The translations under genes were made by a program, and so were the position numbers. From Deinococcus budaensis (GTDB taxonomy: Bacteria; Deinococcota; Deinococci; Deinococcales; Deinococcaceae), in the NCBI RefSeq assembly GCF_014201885.1, contig NZ_JACHFN010000001.1, positions 496,001 through 560,000 on the forward strand: a stretch of DNA of 64,000 nucleotides. The letters run 5' to 3'. The notes below the pieces were generated by a model. The model was given only the letters and a program-made list of their open reading frames with translations. It was not told where the DNA came from and made no database searches. This document shows positions 38,182 through 56,513 of the stretch, in pieces (position 1 is the first letter of the stretch; the number at the start of each line of letters is the position of its first letter).

Positions 38182-39045
38182 ATGACCCTTCCGCCCGCCT
38201 CTGTGCCGCAGGCCACCCTTCTCGCCGTGTTCGCCCACCCCGACGACGAGGCCTTCAGCGTGGGCGGCACGCTGACCCACTACGCGCGCAGAGGGGTGCG
38301 GGTGGTCCTGGCCTGCGCGACCCGGGGCGAGGCGGGCAAGATCACGGTGCCCGGCATGACGGTGGACGACCTCGGCCAGCAGCGCGAGCAGGAGTTGCGC
38401 GAGGCCTGCCGCGCCCTGGAACTCGGGGAGGAACCCGTCTTTCTGGACTACCACGACTCGGGCCGCTACGAGCGCACCCGCCATGACGACCCCCTCGCGC
38501 TGATGAACGTGAACCCGCTGGACGTGGAGGTCAAACTCCGCGCCCTGATCGCGGACGTGGGGCCGCAGGTCATCGTGACCTTCGATCCGCACGGCGGCTA
38601 CGGGCACGTGGACCACCTTCAGATTCACCGGGCGACCACGGCGGCCTTTTTCAGCAGCGGGCACCTGCCAGGGGGCGGGCCGCAGCGGCTGTACTACACG
38701 GCGATGTCCCACGAGGCCGCGCAGGGCATCGCGCGCATGGGCCAGGACCTCGACCCGCTGGTCTACGGGGTGGGCGAGAGCACGGTCGCCGTGCGCCTGA
38801 ACGTGGCCGCCTACGCCGAGAACAAGAAAGCCGCCCTGGCTGCCCACGGCACCCAGACGGGCGAGACCAGCCTGCTGGGCCGCCTGTCGCCCCAGGAGCG
38901 CGCCGAGATGGAAACCCGGATGCTGGGCACCGAGGGCTTTTCCATCGGCGGCACCCGCACCGCCCTGGCCCGCTACCCGCTGCGCGGCCTGTTCGACGGC
39001 TTGCCGGGGTATGAGGCGCTGGACGGGGAGGAGAGCGGACGGTAG
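38182..39045 (+). CDS. PIG-L family LmbE-like deacetylase (possible BshB)
   Basis: 287 aa zinc N-deacetylase. AHPDDE (residues 18-23) and GGYGHVDH provide the zinc ligands and catalytic Asp. Deinococcus makes bacillithiol, whose second step is done by a PIG-L deacetylase (BshB), so that is a fair guess; mycothiol-type or detoxifying homologues look much alike. ATG 38182 is leaderless with TACACT (38169-38174) at 7 nt. A 9-bp hairpin (39065-39073/39090-39098) follows. Confidence 0.84.
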   Translation: MTLPPASVPQATLLAVFAHPDDEAFSVGGTLTHYARRGVRVVLACATRGEAGKITVPGMTVDDLGQQREQELREACRALELGEEPVFLDYHDSGRYERTRHDDPLALMNVNPLDVEVKLRALIADVGPQVIVTFDPHGGYGHVDHLQIHRATTAAFFSSGHLPGGGPQRLYYTAMSHEAAQGIARMGQDLDPLVYGVGESTVAVRLNVAAYAENKKAALAAHGTQTGETSLLGRLSPQERAEMETRMLGTEGFSIGGTRTALARYPLRGLFDGLPGYEALDGEESGR

Positions 39046-39064
39046 GCGCCAGGCTGTCAGGAAC

Positions 39065-39098
39065 GTGGACCGGAGCGGCAAGAGCCTTCCCGGTCCAC
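39065..39098 (+). terminator. Hairpin after the PIG-L gene
   Basis: GTGGACCGG (39065-39073) pairs with CCGGTCCAC (39090-39098), followed by CTTCCTC. There is no real T-run, so it is a weak terminator or 3'-end stabiliser. Confidence 0.45.
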
Positions 39099-39243
39099 CT
39101 TCCTCAACCCGCGCCCTTGCAAGACCTGTGGCGGGTGGGGACCCGAACGGCCCTCGGTCCCTGCCCGGCCACATTTTCCGCGTGCGCGCCGCTTCCTGAC
39201 CAGGAGTCCTGGGAGGGACCTGACCCCTCCCCGTCCGGGCAAC

Positions 39244-39543
39244 TCAGTGCAGCAGTCGCCGCACCGCGAAGCGCACCCGGCCCAGGCTGGCGACCTCGTC
39301 GAAGGCGGTCAGCAGCACCTGATCGCCGTGGGGGGTCAGCAGCACCGGGCCGCCGTCGAGGTCGAGCAGCAGGTCCTGCCACTCGCCGCCGCCCAGCGCC
39401 GCTTGCAGGCTGGTGACCACCGCGCGGCCCGCCTGCACCACGCTGATATCGCTGCCGCCCCCCGCGCTGCTCACGATGCCGCCCGCCGCGTCGATCAGGG
39501 CGACGTGCCGGATACCGCGCACCTCCAGAAGCTGCGAGATCAC
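39244..39543 (-). CDS. Roadblock/LC7 protein (third of three)
   Basis: 99 aa. The pattern VRGIRHVALIDAAGGIVSS ... QAGRAVVTSLQAALGGGEWQDLLLDLDGGPVLLTPHGDQVLLTAFDE (partly shown) is the alpha/beta Roadblock fold, used in dimeric regulators of small GTPases such as MglB. GTG 39543 overlaps the upstream stop (GTGA). No MglA-like GTPase lies in the window. Confidence 0.72.
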   Translation of the reverse strand: MISQLLEVRGIRHVALIDAAGGIVSSAGGGSDISVVQAGRAVVTSLQAALGGGEWQDLLLDLDGGPVLLTPHGDQVLLTAFDEVASLGRVRFAVRRLLH

Positions 39544-39883
39544 GCCGGCTCCAGGCGGGGCAGGCTGCCCAGTTCCAGCGCCAGGCGGGCCAGCAGCTGC
39601 TGGGCGGCGCGGGTGTCGGTGCCGCGCGTCTGCGCCACCCCCAGGACAAAGTCGCCGCTCGTCACGGCGACGACCTCGACCCGCTCGCTGGTAAAGGCGA
39701 GGCGGGTGACGCTTCCGGCGCCCAGGCGGCGGGCCGTGCGGTCCAGGCCCACCTTGAGCGAGGCGAGTTCGGCCGCCAGGGCGTCTCCCCCCTCGCCCAG
39801 CAGCTCGATGGGCAGGCCGTCAGGGCCGACCAGGGCGCTGGCGACCACGCCCGGCACCCCGCGCAGGGGGTCGAGTTTGACGC

Positions 39884-39887
<4 letters not shown>
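39540..39887 (-). CDS. Roadblock/LC7-like protein (second of three)
   Basis: 115 aa. It has the same fold logic: VPGVVASALVGPDGLPIELLG, then a long helix (DALAAELASLKVGLDRTARRL, in part) and FTSERVEVVAVTSGDFVLGV strands. GTG 39887 overlaps the stop of the upstream gene (GTGA) and its own stop overlaps the next start, so all three are translated as a coupled set. Confidence 0.7.
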
Positions 39888-40234
<347 letters not shown>

Positions 40235-40270
40235 CGCCGCGATGATAGGGGGCCTGCTCACGCAAAATTC

Positions 40271-40972
40271 TCACAGGCCCATCAGGCGACCGGGGAACTC
40301 CTGAAGCCGCGCGGTAAGCGCCGACTGCTCGGCCCGCCCGAAGCCCCAGGCGGCCAGGTAAAGCCCAGGATTTCCCCAGCGGGTCTCCAGATGGTCCAGA
40401 GCGGCCAGAATGTCCTCCAGCCGGGAAGGGGCGAAAGGAGCCAGGCTCGCCCAGGCCCCGAGCGTTTTGCTGGCCTGGGCGTCCGCGTAAAAGTCCGCCA
40501 GCGCTGGCCCGCTGGCCGCGTGGTCTGCCGCGATCTCCGCGCGCGGCACGTCCGCCAGCTCCAGACACAGCGCCACGATCAGGCCGGTGCGGTCCTTCCC
40601 GGCGTGGCAGTGCAGCAGCACCGGGCCGGGCGGCGCGTCCAGCACGGCGCCGAGAATGGCGACGATCTGATTGGCGGCATGGTCGAGATGCGCGCGGTAG
40701 TGATCGGCATTTGTCTGCGCTTCCGCTGTGGCCGTGTTCAGCGCGCGGTTGCGGTGAGGCAGCAGCGGCAGATTCAGGTATTCGGGGCGGCCCAGAAACG
40801 GCGGCGGGTCCCGGTCGCGCTCGGTGCGGTTTCGTAGGTCGATAATCCGGGCGAATCCAACGGCCAGAAGTTCTTGCCTTCCCCGCCCGCTCAGGCGGCC
40901 GAGGGTGCCGCTGCGGCACAGGCCCGGCAGCGGGCGGCGGAAGTTCAGGGCGCCGTCGGGGGGAGTGAACAC
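40271..40972 (-). CDS. Tyrosine/dual-specificity-type protein phosphatase
   Basis: 233 aa. The catalytic P-loop HCHAGKDRTG is the C-x5-R site of bacterial tyrosine phosphatases and phosphoinositide phosphatases (Y_phosphatase3 type, K-D in the loop as in MptpB). The N-terminus has RSGTLGRLS and IIDLRNRTERDRDP, also typical. GTG 40972 is the first in-frame start fitting this. It is divergent from gyrA; the target is unknown. Confidence 0.88.
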   Translation of the reverse strand: MFTPPDGALNFRRPLPGLCRSGTLGRLSGRGRQELLAVGFARIIDLRNRTERDRDPPPFLGRPEYLNLPLLPHRNRALNTATAEAQTNADHYRAHLDHAANQIVAILGAVLDAPPGPVLLHCHAGKDRTGLIVALCLELADVPRAEIAADHAASGPALADFYADAQASKTLGAWASLAPFAPSRLEDILAALDHLETRWGNPGLYLAAWGFGRAEQSALTARLQEFPGRLMGL

Positions 40973-41075
40973 GGGGCTATGGTCGCGCTTCGGCGGTGGT
41001 CCGCGCCCCCCCTCTCCATCCTGTTTTTCGCGTCCGGGTGCGGTAGAATAGCCGCAGTTGAGGGAATGGGCGCTA

Positions 41076-41103
41076 TTACGCTAACAGCATAATCTGGTAT
41101 ACT
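41076..41103 (+). promoter_or_regulatory. RDRM-like operator and upstream gyrA promoter
   Basis: TTACGCTAACAGCATAA (41076-41092) has the 17-bp length and half-sites (TTAYG...CRTAA) of the radiation/desiccation response motif bound by the repressor DdrO. It lies 5 nt before a strong -10 TATACT (41098-41103), so a bound repressor would block RNA polymerase. gyrA belongs to the RDR regulon in D. radiodurans. A second -10, TAGACT (41179-41184), lies next to the start codon. Confidence 0.78.
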
Positions 41104-41192
41104 CATTCTATTCCCGGCGCTGTACCGGGCCTCTCCCCCTCCCCTCGTCAGCGGGCCACCGGGCCTGACTGGCGCCCCTAGACTGGAGTCTC

Positions 41193-43622
<2,430 letters not shown>

Positions 43623-43642
43623 GCCCACAGCGGCCCTCCCGC

Positions 43643-43675
43643 AGCGCCCGGCCCCGGATGGCTGGGCGCTTTTTC
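43643..43675 (+). terminator. Rho-independent terminator after gyrA
   Basis: AGCGCCC (43643-43649) pairs with GGGCGCT (43664-43670), followed by a run of T residues. Confidence 0.85.
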
Positions 43676-44548
<873 letters not shown>

Positions 44549-44569
44549 GTCTCCCTCTCCAGCGTTCAG

Positions 44570-44598
44570 GCCGTCCGGTTCACGCCGGGCGGCTTTTT
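44570..44598 (+). terminator. Rho-independent terminator after the Crp-family gene
   Basis: GCCGTCCGG (44570-44578) pairs with CCGGGCGGC (44585-44593) with one mismatch, followed by five T residues. Confidence 0.8.
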
Positions 44599-44673
44599 GT
44601 GGGCGCTCCAGTGTCTCGGCCAGAGGGACTCGTGACTGCCGCTGCGCCGCCAGCGCCCGCTAGACTCGCCCGG

Positions 44674-46053
<1,380 letters not shown>

Positions 46054-46129
46054 GCGCCGCCGCACAGCGCCGGGAGGGCAGGGGGGGGCCAGGGACGAAT
46101 GCGCCCCGGCCCCCCTGCCATACTCTGTC

Positions 46130-47149
46130 ATGCAAGACGCTCCCCGGACGGACGTGCTGGTGGTCGGCGGCGGCCCGGCGGGGCTGTACGCGGCCTTTTA
46201 CGCAGGCTGGCGCGGATTGAGCGTGCGCGTGCTGGAGGCGCGGGGCGAGCTGGGCGGGCAACTCACGGCCCTCTACCCCGACAAGTTGGTCTACGACGCG
46301 CCGGGGTCGCCGCAGGTCCGGGCGGCCGAGCTGGTCCGGTCGCTGGAGGCGCAGCTCGCCCCGCTGGGGGTGGACCTGCGGCTGGGCGAGGTGGCCCGCA
46401 CGCTGGAGCCGGACGAACAGGGGGGCTGGCGGGTCGGCACGGACCGGGCGGCCTACCCGGCGGGCGCGGTCATCCTGGCGGCCGGGCTGGGGGCGCTGCT
46501 GCCGCGTGAGGTGCGGGTGCCCGGCGCGCAGACGCACCCGGACGTGCGGGCCGACCTGCCCGACCCGGCCCACCTGACGGGTCGGCGGGTGCTGGTGGTG
46601 GGCGGGGTGCCGCAGGCGACGCGGGCTGCGCTGGACCTCGCCGGGGCGGGGGCGAGCGTGACCCTCACCCACCGCCGGGCGGGCTTCCGGGGCGATCCGG
46701 GGACGCTGGCGCGGCTGGAGGCCGAGCGGGAGGCGGGCCGGGTGCAGGTCCTCGCCCCTGCCGTGCTGGAGGCCCTGACGCCGACCGGGGCCACCCTGAG
46801 TGTGAGTGGGGAGACGCTCGACCTGCCCGCCGACACCGTGCTGGTCCTCAACGGCTACCTCCCCGACCTCTCCCCGCTGCTGGGCTGGCCGCTGGCCTGG
46901 GAGGGCGAGTACGTGCCGGACGGCCCCGGCGGGCAGACCGCGCTGCCGGGCGTGTACGTGGTGGGCGACCTCGCGGAGTCGGGCGGGGACTTCAAGCTGC
47001 TGTCGCTGGCCTTTGCGCAGGCGGCGCTGGCCGCCAACCACGCCGCGCACCACGTCCAGCCCGGGTTGAAGGTGAGGCCGGGCCACAGCAGCGAGCGGGG
47101 CGGCTACCCGGCTCCGGCACGGCCCGGGGGGGAGCGGCAACCCGGCTAG
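46130..47149 (+). CDS. FAD-dependent NAD(P)H oxidoreductase (YumC/thioredoxin-reductase-like)
   Basis: 339 aa. It has VLVVGGGPAGLYAAFYAGWRG (FAD loop, partly shown) and ARGELGGQLTALYPDKLVYD, the arrangement of ferredoxin/flavodoxin-NADP reductases of the YumC type; the CxxC redox pair of thioredoxin reductase is absent. The second Rossmann loop is VLVVGGVPQATRAALDLA, a variant of GxGxxA. The C-terminal FAD motif is GVYVVGDLAE. ATG 46130 has CATACT 5 nt upstream. Its stop overlaps the -10 box of the next gene. Confidence 0.85.
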   Translation: MQDAPRTDVLVVGGGPAGLYAAFYAGWRGLSVRVLEARGELGGQLTALYPDKLVYDAPGSPQVRAAELVRSLEAQLAPLGVDLRLGEVARTLEPDEQGGWRVGTDRAAYPAGAVILAAGLGALLPREVRVPGAQTHPDVRADLPDPAHLTGRRVLVVGGVPQATRAALDLAGAGASVTLTHRRAGFRGDPGTLARLEAEREAGRVQVLAPAVLEALTPTGATLSVSGETLDLPADTVLVLNGYLPDLSPLLGWPLAWEGEYVPDGPGGQTALPGVYVVGDLAESGGDFKLLSLAFAQAALAANHAAHHVQPGLKVRPGHSSERGGYPAPARPGGERQPG

Positions 47150-47159
47150 AATGCCGCTT

Positions 47160-48833
<1,674 letters not shown>

Positions 48834-48949
48834 GCGTTGGTGGTGGCCTGAGCGCAGCAGGCCCCCACCCCGCCTGCCCCGGAAACCTTCACGGCCCGTC
48901 AGCAAACTTACCCTGCCGGGTCAGGCGGGCGCCCTATCCTGCCGGAACG

Positions 48950-50449
48950 ATGTTTGCCGTCCCCAGGCCGCTGCGCCGCTTTCTGCTTCCCCTGCTGACC
49001 ACCTGTGGCCTCGCCCTGAGCGGCGGCGCGGGGGCCGCCGAATTGCCGCTGGGCCTGGGCGGCGTGCTGCCTCCCGCGCCGCTGAACGCGGGCGCCCTGA
49101 CCTGCGCCGCCCCCACCGACCCGCTGGACCTCGCCCTATGGCGGGTGACGACGGAGGGGGGCAGGCGGCCCGACCTGTCCTGCGCGAACGCCTTCGTGGG
49201 CTACCTGCGAACGCCGCGCACGTCCACCCAGCCGGACGCCTTTGACGTGACGGCCTCCCAGATTCGCCAGGCCCGCAGCGAGGTTTTGCTCGCCAGCATG
49301 GAATGGCAGGCGGGCGAGGGGCATCCCGGCTGGACCTTCGCGCAGGCGGTGCGCGACCTGTACGGCAAGGTCCGCGCGACCCCGGCGGCCTACCCGCAGG
49401 GCATGACGGTGCGGGTGTCGCTGGGCGGCTACCCCGACCTGAAACGCGACGACGGCGCGACCCAGCCGCTGGCCCTGGTGCGCGACCTGCGGCGGCTGGG
49501 CGTGCCGCTGAGCGATCCGGCGAACCGCTGGCAGCTCGCGGTGGCGAACTACCCCTATTTTCCGCACAGCCACGCCAAGCTGCACGTGATCGACGGGGTG
49601 GACCTGACCGTGGCGGGCTACAACTTCACCGACGTTCACCTGCCTGGGGTGGGCCAGCCCGAGCGCAACCTGCAAGACCTTGGCCTGCGGATGCGCGGTC
49701 CGGTCGCCCAGGACGGGGTGGCGGTGTTCGACGACCTGTGGCGGCTCTCGCGGCAGGTGGGTTGCCCGCCGGGCGTGACTGCGGACGACGTGGCCCGCCG
49801 CTGCCGCCTGACCGCCCCCGAGCCGCCGGTCCACCCGGCCTCCGCGCACCGGGTCCAGCCGTCGGGAACCGCTCGCGCCTTCCTGCTCTACCGCCGCCCC
49901 GGCTTCGATCAGGCCGACCGGGCGCACCTCGCGCTGCTGGGGCAGGCCCGCCGCGAGATCGACCTGATGCAGGTCAACTTCAGTCCGCGTCTGGAGTGCT
50001 GGCTGTCGTACCTCGACCCCGACGAGTGCCCGGTGGATCGCTGGCCGGTGTACATGCAGGCCGTGCTGCACGCGATGGAACGCGGCGTCAAGGTCCGGGT
50101 GCTGACCGTGGGCGACTGGATCGACCGGGTGTCCAACCGCAGCGGGATCGCCCTGCTGCGGCTTGAGGCGCGGCGCCGGGGAATCGAGGACCGCTTCGAG
50201 GCCCGCTACGTGACCCGCCGGATGCACACCAAGGCGCTGACGGTGGACGGGCGGATGGTGCTGGTGGGCAGCATGAACTTCCACTTCTCGGCCTGGGGAC
50301 CGCTGGGGCTGAACGAGGCGGTGCTGGCGACCAGCGACCCGGCGGCGGTGGCGGGGCAGCAGGCGAGCTTCGCGGACATGTGGAACAACCACACCCGCGA
50401 GGCGCCCCCCGAGTGGTGGATGCGGAACGTGCAGGCTCCCCCCCGCTGA
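48950..50449 (+). CDS. Exported phospholipase D-like protein
   Basis: 499 aa with a signal peptide ending near GGAGAAE. Two HxK motifs are present: [20 protein letters not shown] and [19 protein letters not shown], each with the downstream Asp (and N in place of the second E/D) typical of PLD-superfamily enzymes. Phosphodiester hydrolysis or transphosphatidylation of lipids, or a nuclease, is possible. ATG 48950 has TATCCT (48935-48940) 9 nt upstream. A homologue lies at 51788-53383 on the other strand. Confidence 0.85.
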   Translation: MFAVPRPLRRFLLPLLTTCGLALSGGAGAAELPLGLGGVLPPAPLNAGALTCAAPTDPLDLALWRVTTEGGRRPDLSCANAFVGYLRTPRTSTQPDAFDVTASQIRQARSEVLLASMEWQAGEGHPGWTFAQAVRDLYGKVRATPAAYPQGMTVRVSLGGYPDLKRDDGATQPLALVRDLRRLGVPLSDPANRWQLAVANYPYFPHSHAKLHVIDGVDLTVAGYNFTDVHLPGVGQPERNLQDLGLRMRGPVAQDGVAVFDDLWRLSRQVGCPPGVTADDVARRCRLTAPEPPVHPASAHRVQPSGTARAFLLYRRPGFDQADRAHLALLGQARREIDLMQVNFSPRLECWLSYLDPDECPVDRWPVYMQAVLHAMERGVKVRVLTVGDWIDRVSNRSGIALLRLEARRRGIEDRFEARYVTRRMHTKALTVDGRMVLVGSMNFHFSAWGPLGLNEAVLATSDPAAVAGQQASFADMWNNHTREAPPEWWMRNVQAPPR

Positions 50450-50495
50450 GAGGCGCTCCGGGACTTCCCGCACCCTCTCGCCCGCAGCCCCCGCC

Positions 50496-50523
50496 TACAC
50501 TGGGGGCATGTCGGGGCCTTTTC

Positions 50524-50531
<8 letters not shown>
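50496..50531 (+). promoter_or_regulatory. ispH promoter with leaderless upstream mini-ORF
   Basis: TACACT (50496-50501) is followed after 6 nt by an ATG at 50508 opening a 7-codon ORF (M-S-G-P-F-H-G, stop 50529-50531). This overlaps the true ispH ATG (50524) in another frame. The -10/ATG spacing is that of local leaderless genes, so ribosomes may first load on the mini-ORF. Confidence 0.5.
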
Positions 50532-51519
<988 letters not shown>

Positions 51520-51787
51520 GGGGAACGGTCGAGGGCGGCTGAGCACGGAGGCGTAGAGGTCAGGACCTCCGGTGAGGGCTGGAGGATGCTGCCTCCCCCA
51601 CGACTTCCATCCCTTCAAAAGAACGTCAGAGGGGCCTTTGCGGCGCAGCTTAGCGAGTCCACACCGTCCAACCCGCACGTCCTCTGCGCCTTCTGCCCCG
51701 CCGCCCTGGAAGTCCGGTCGGGAAGTGGCCCTGGAGAGCTGGGGAGAGTTCCGGAATCCGTAGCCTTCCTCACTCCACGCGCCGGGT
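51520..51787. other. Noncoding gap between convergent ispH and PLD-like genes
   Basis: The gap contains GAGGTC-AG-GACCTC, a short perfect palindrome near the ispH end, and nothing else I can name. Short frames here have no ribosome site, promoter or recognisable product. Confidence 0.5.
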
Positions 51788-53383
51788 CTACTCGTCTGCT
51801 GCGGGCACCGGAGACGGCGGACCGGCGGGCAGCCACCACGGCGCCACGATGGCCCGGCTGCGCGCCCACTCGAAAGCGAACATCTGCCTGTACTCGGTGA
51901 TGGCCCCGGGATCGCTGGTGGCGAGCGTGTACTCGTTCAGACCCAGCGGTCCGAAGCCCGAATGGTGCAGGTTCTGGCTGCCCACCGTGAGCATCGCGCC
52001 GTCGATCAGGGCGGCCTTGGTGTGCAGGCCGCCCGCCGGGCCGTACCAGCGGGCCTGGACGTGCCCGGCCAGCCCCAGCGGGGCCAGTTCGGCGTGCAGC
52101 CCACGCAGCAGCCCCAGCGTCTCGGCCTGAAGCAGGGGGTCGTAATCGAGCAGCAGCCGCACGGTGACCCCGCGCTCGCGAACCGCCCCCACCACCGCCC
52201 GCCACACCGGCAACTGACGCTCCGGCGGGCACCCCGGCTCCTCGGCGAGGTCGCCCAGGCACCCCAACGTGCCGCTGATCTGCGACTGCATCAGGTCGAT
52301 GCTTCTTTCCGAGGCGCCGAACAGCGCCGTGACCGCCTCGTCGGCGTCCGGATAGCTGCGCCGCCGGTAGAGGGGATAGACGTGGGCGCCTCCGGCGGCG
52401 GCCGCCGGGCCGGGCCACAGCAGCGGGTAGGGGTCGGTCGGCGCGCTGAAGGCGCAGTCGCGGCGCAGGGTCTGCGGGGTGGGCACGGCCCGGCAGCTCA
52501 GCCTGCGGCTCAGCTCCCAGCTGTCGCGGAAGGCGGCGGCCCCGTGGCGGGCAGCGGGGCCGCGCACCGCCAGCGCGAGGTCGGTCAGGTCCAGCCCGCC
52601 GGGGAGGCCTGCGGGCACGTGAAAGAAGCTGATGTTGTAGCCGCCCGCCAGCAGCGCCTCGCCGTCTTGCACGACCAGCTTGAGGTGGCTGTGCGGCAGC
52701 GCGTAGGCGTAGTTGGCGAGTTCGAGCCGCCAGCCGGGCACCGTGTCGCCCAGCAGCGGCACGCCCGCCGCCAGCAGGTGCCGCGCCGCCGCGTAGGCGC
52801 TGGCGGTGGGGTCGAGCAGCGCGTCGAGCCGGACGGTGTTGCCCAGCAGAATCCGCACGGTCAGGCCCGCCGGATAGCGGTCCGGGTGTTCGGCGAGGTC
52901 GCGGCGCAGCTCGGCGATCACCCGCGCGACCCCGGCGCCGGGGGCCTCTGGGCCGTCATCCCAGACCATGTTGGCGATCAGCAGCTCGCGCCTCGTCTGG
53001 CGCAGCCGGGCGTACAGCGCGCCGAAGCCTCCCTGGGCCTGGGAGGTGCGCGGCTGGGCGCCCCCCGCCGGGTCCGCCTGGAAAGGGTGCGCCTGGGGAA
53101 AGTGCAGCAGGCCGTCGATCCGGTTGCCGCAGCTCAGCGCCGCGCCCTCGCCCACCGTGCGGTCGTAGAGCAGGCGGTCCAGCGGCGCCTCCGGTGGCGG
53201 GCAGCGGTTGAGGCCCAGGCCGTCGAGCGCCGCGAGGTCGGGCGGGGGCAGCGCTCCCCTCACCACGGTCAGACCGCCGGGAAAGACCCGCCCCCGCGCC
53301 CCGGCGCCCGGCCACGGCCCCGCCAGCAGCACCAGCAGGGCGAGCAGCCACGCGAGAGGGCGGGAGGGCACGGCGGCGGACAT
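51788..53383 (-). CDS. Second exported phospholipase D-like protein
   Basis: 531 aa, signal peptide to about residue 29. It is homologous to 48950-50449: HSHLKLVVQDGEALLAGGYN and LHTKAALIDGAMLTVGSQNL carry the two HxK sites, and the central 'IDLMQ' and C-terminal 'GPLGLNEYTLATSDP' phrases are shared. ATG 53383 has TATCCT (53391-53396) 7 nt upstream, the same hexamer as the homologue. The two converge on ispH. Confidence 0.85.
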   Translation of the reverse strand: MSAAVPSRPLAWLLALLVLLAGPWPGAGARGRVFPGGLTVVRGALPPPDLAALDGLGLNRCPPPEAPLDRLLYDRTVGEGAALSCGNRIDGLLHFPQAHPFQADPAGGAQPRTSQAQGGFGALYARLRQTRRELLIANMVWDDGPEAPGAGVARVIAELRRDLAEHPDRYPAGLTVRILLGNTVRLDALLDPTASAYAAARHLLAAGVPLLGDTVPGWRLELANYAYALPHSHLKLVVQDGEALLAGGYNISFFHVPAGLPGGLDLTDLALAVRGPAARHGAAAFRDSWELSRRLSCRAVPTPQTLRRDCAFSAPTDPYPLLWPGPAAAAGGAHVYPLYRRRSYPDADEAVTALFGASERSIDLMQSQISGTLGCLGDLAEEPGCPPERQLPVWRAVVGAVRERGVTVRLLLDYDPLLQAETLGLLRGLHAELAPLGLAGHVQARWYGPAGGLHTKAALIDGAMLTVGSQNLHHSGFGPLGLNEYTLATSDPGAITEYRQMFAFEWARSRAIVAPWWLPAGPPSPVPAADE

Positions 53384-53529
53384 TCCAGGCAGGATAGAGC
53401 CGCGCGGCCCTGTCTCCGGCGCGGGGAGGGCTGGCCCGGCCAGAGTCTGAAGGCGCCATGAGGGAGGCCCAGGCGGGCGGGGCGCGCCGGCCCAGACCTG
53501 CCGCCGCCGGGATGCTCTAGCCTGCGTCC

Positions 53530-54158
<629 letters not shown>

Positions 54159-54162
<4 letters not shown>

Positions 54163-54971
54163 CGGCGCAGCAGCGCCAGGAAGAAAAGCGCCGCCTGCTG
54201 GCCGCCTACGACGCCCAGTTGCGTGAGGGGGCCGAGATGGCGTCGGCCACCAGTTACGACCGCGCCGGGCCGCTGTGGCGCGGGAAGTTCGGCGACCGGG
54301 GCTTCGTCTCCTACCGCTCCCTGGAGGGCTACACCGGACAGGCCCTGGATGCCCTGATCGCCCGAACGGTCAGCCATTACGCCGCCGACCCCCAGATCGC
54401 TTCCGCCGAATGGAAGACGCGGGGGCACGACGCACCGGCCGACCTCGCTGCCCGGCTCCAGGCGCACGGCTTCCAACCGGAGGAGGAGGAGACCGTCATG
54501 GCCGGTGAGGCCCGGCACCTCGTTCAGCCGCCCGGCTTGCCAGAAGGCGTCCGCGTGCGCCGCATCGACCATCTGCCCGACCCCTTTCCCGAAGTGGTCC
54601 GGGCGGCCGAGGCGCAGAGCCGGGCGTTCGGCTTCCCCTTTGGAGTCGAGGACTTTTTGCGGCGTCTGGACAAAAATCGCGGCCAGGTGGAGCTGTGGGT
54701 CGCCGAAACGGCCCAGGAGGTCGTCTGCGTGGGCCGCCTGGAAGTGGTGCCCGGCACGGAGTTCGCGGGCCTGTGGGGCGGGGGCACCCTCCCGGAGTGG
54801 CGCGGCAGAGGAATCTACCGGGCACTGACCGCCGCGCGGGCACAGGCGGCGCTGGACCGTGGGGTCCGGTATCTCTACAGCGACTGCACGGCGTATTCGC
54901 GGCCCATCCTGGAGCGCAGCGGTCTGCTGCCCATCACGACCACGACACCTTACGTCTGGACCCGTCCGTAG
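54159..54971 (+). CDS. GNAT-family acetyltransferase
   Basis: 270 aa. The C-terminal half has the acetyl-CoA loop [19 protein letters not shown] (a Q/RxxGxG/A variant) and the strand [22 protein letters not shown]; the N-terminal ~110 residues form a substrate-binding extension. It is translationally coupled to the MOSC gene by a 4-bp overlap, so the two may act together. The acceptor is unknown. Confidence 0.82.
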
Positions 54972-55013
54972 GACAGAACCCGGCGGAATCGAGCACCCGC
55001 CCACCCGCGAGGT

Positions 55014-55568
55014 TCAGGCCCGCAGACGGTCGCCGTATTCCTTGCGGAGCTTGGAAACCTTCGGGGCGATCACGGCCATGCAGTAGCCCTGGCGTGGGTT
55101 GCGGGCGTAGTAGTTCTGGTGGTAGGCCTCGGCGACGTGAAACTCGCTGGCCGGTTCGATGGTGGTCACGATGGGGCGGCCAAACACGTCCTGCGCCGTC
55201 AGGTCCGCGATCACCTCGCGCGTCTCCTGCTCCTGCCCGGGCGTCAGCGGAAAGACCGCCGAGCGGTACTGGGTGCCCACGTCGGCGCCCTGCCGGTTGA
55301 GGCTGGTGGGGTCGTGGGTGGCGAAAAACAGCGTCAGCAGGTCCTTGAAGCTCACCTGCGAGGGGTCGAAAGTCACCCGCACCGCCTCGGCGTGCCCGGT
55401 CCGGCCGCTGCACACGCTCTCGTAGTCGGGGGTGGGGGTCTGCCCCCCGATGTATCCGCTTTCCACCTTCAGCACACCGCGCACATCCTGCATCACGGCC
55501 TCGGTACACCAGAAGCACCCGCCTGCCAGGATCGCCTGCTGCCTCTGCTCGCCGCTCTGGGAAATCAT
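55014..55568 (-). CDS. msrA: Peptide methionine sulfoxide reductase MsrA
   Basis: 184 aa. GCFWC (residues 17-21) contains the catalytic Cys18; [19 protein letters not shown] and [12 protein letters not shown], with the likely resolving cysteine, follow. It repairs S-methionine sulfoxide in oxidised proteins, an expected role in a radiation-tolerant organism. ATG 55568; CAGAAT lies 6 nt upstream. No msrB neighbour is present. Confidence 0.96.
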   Translation of the reverse strand: MISQSGEQRQQAILAGGCFWCTEAVMQDVRGVLKVESGYIGGQTPTPDYESVCSGRTGHAEAVRVTFDPSQVSFKDLLTLFFATHDPTSLNRQGADVGTQYRSAVFPLTPGQEQETREVIADLTAQDVFGRPIVTTIEPASEFHVAEAYHQNYYARNPRQGYCMAVIAPKVSKLRKEYGDRLRA

Positions 55569-55672
55569 GCCCGGATTCTGCCGCCTGCGGGGGCACGGCA
55601 GGGAGGGATCGGGCACGGTTGGGGCGGTGGCGGGAAAAGAACGGCCAGTGCCCACCTCCTCACCCCACCTCC

Positions 55673-56422
<750 letters not shown>

Positions 56423-56435
56423 GGGGGGCAGTATA

Positions 56436-56513
56436 GGAGCCGTCAGCAGGCCGGGAGCTGGTGCTCAGGCTCCGTGCCTGCTGAAAGCTGAAGGATGACG
56501 GCTGACCGCTTTC
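56436..56513. repeat. REP-like imperfect palindrome between TauE and proC
   Basis: GCCGTCA near the left end pairs with TGACGGC near the right, with inner GCAGGC/GCCTGC arms. The words GTCAGC, GCTGAAAGCTGAAGG and GACGGCTGACC recall the element at 16764-16862. Its position in a gap between genes suggests a dispersed extragenic repeat. Confidence 0.45.

Noticed and set aside
39100..39243. Possible tRNA in the gap between the PIG-L and Roadblock genes
   Set aside because: Some GC-rich stem-like words occur, but no T-loop GTTCRA, anticodon stem or acceptor pairing could be assembled.
51572..51763. 63-aa frame between ispH and the second PLD gene
   Set aside because: No ribosome site, no -10 at leaderless spacing, low-complexity Ser/Pro/Arg composition typical of chance frames.
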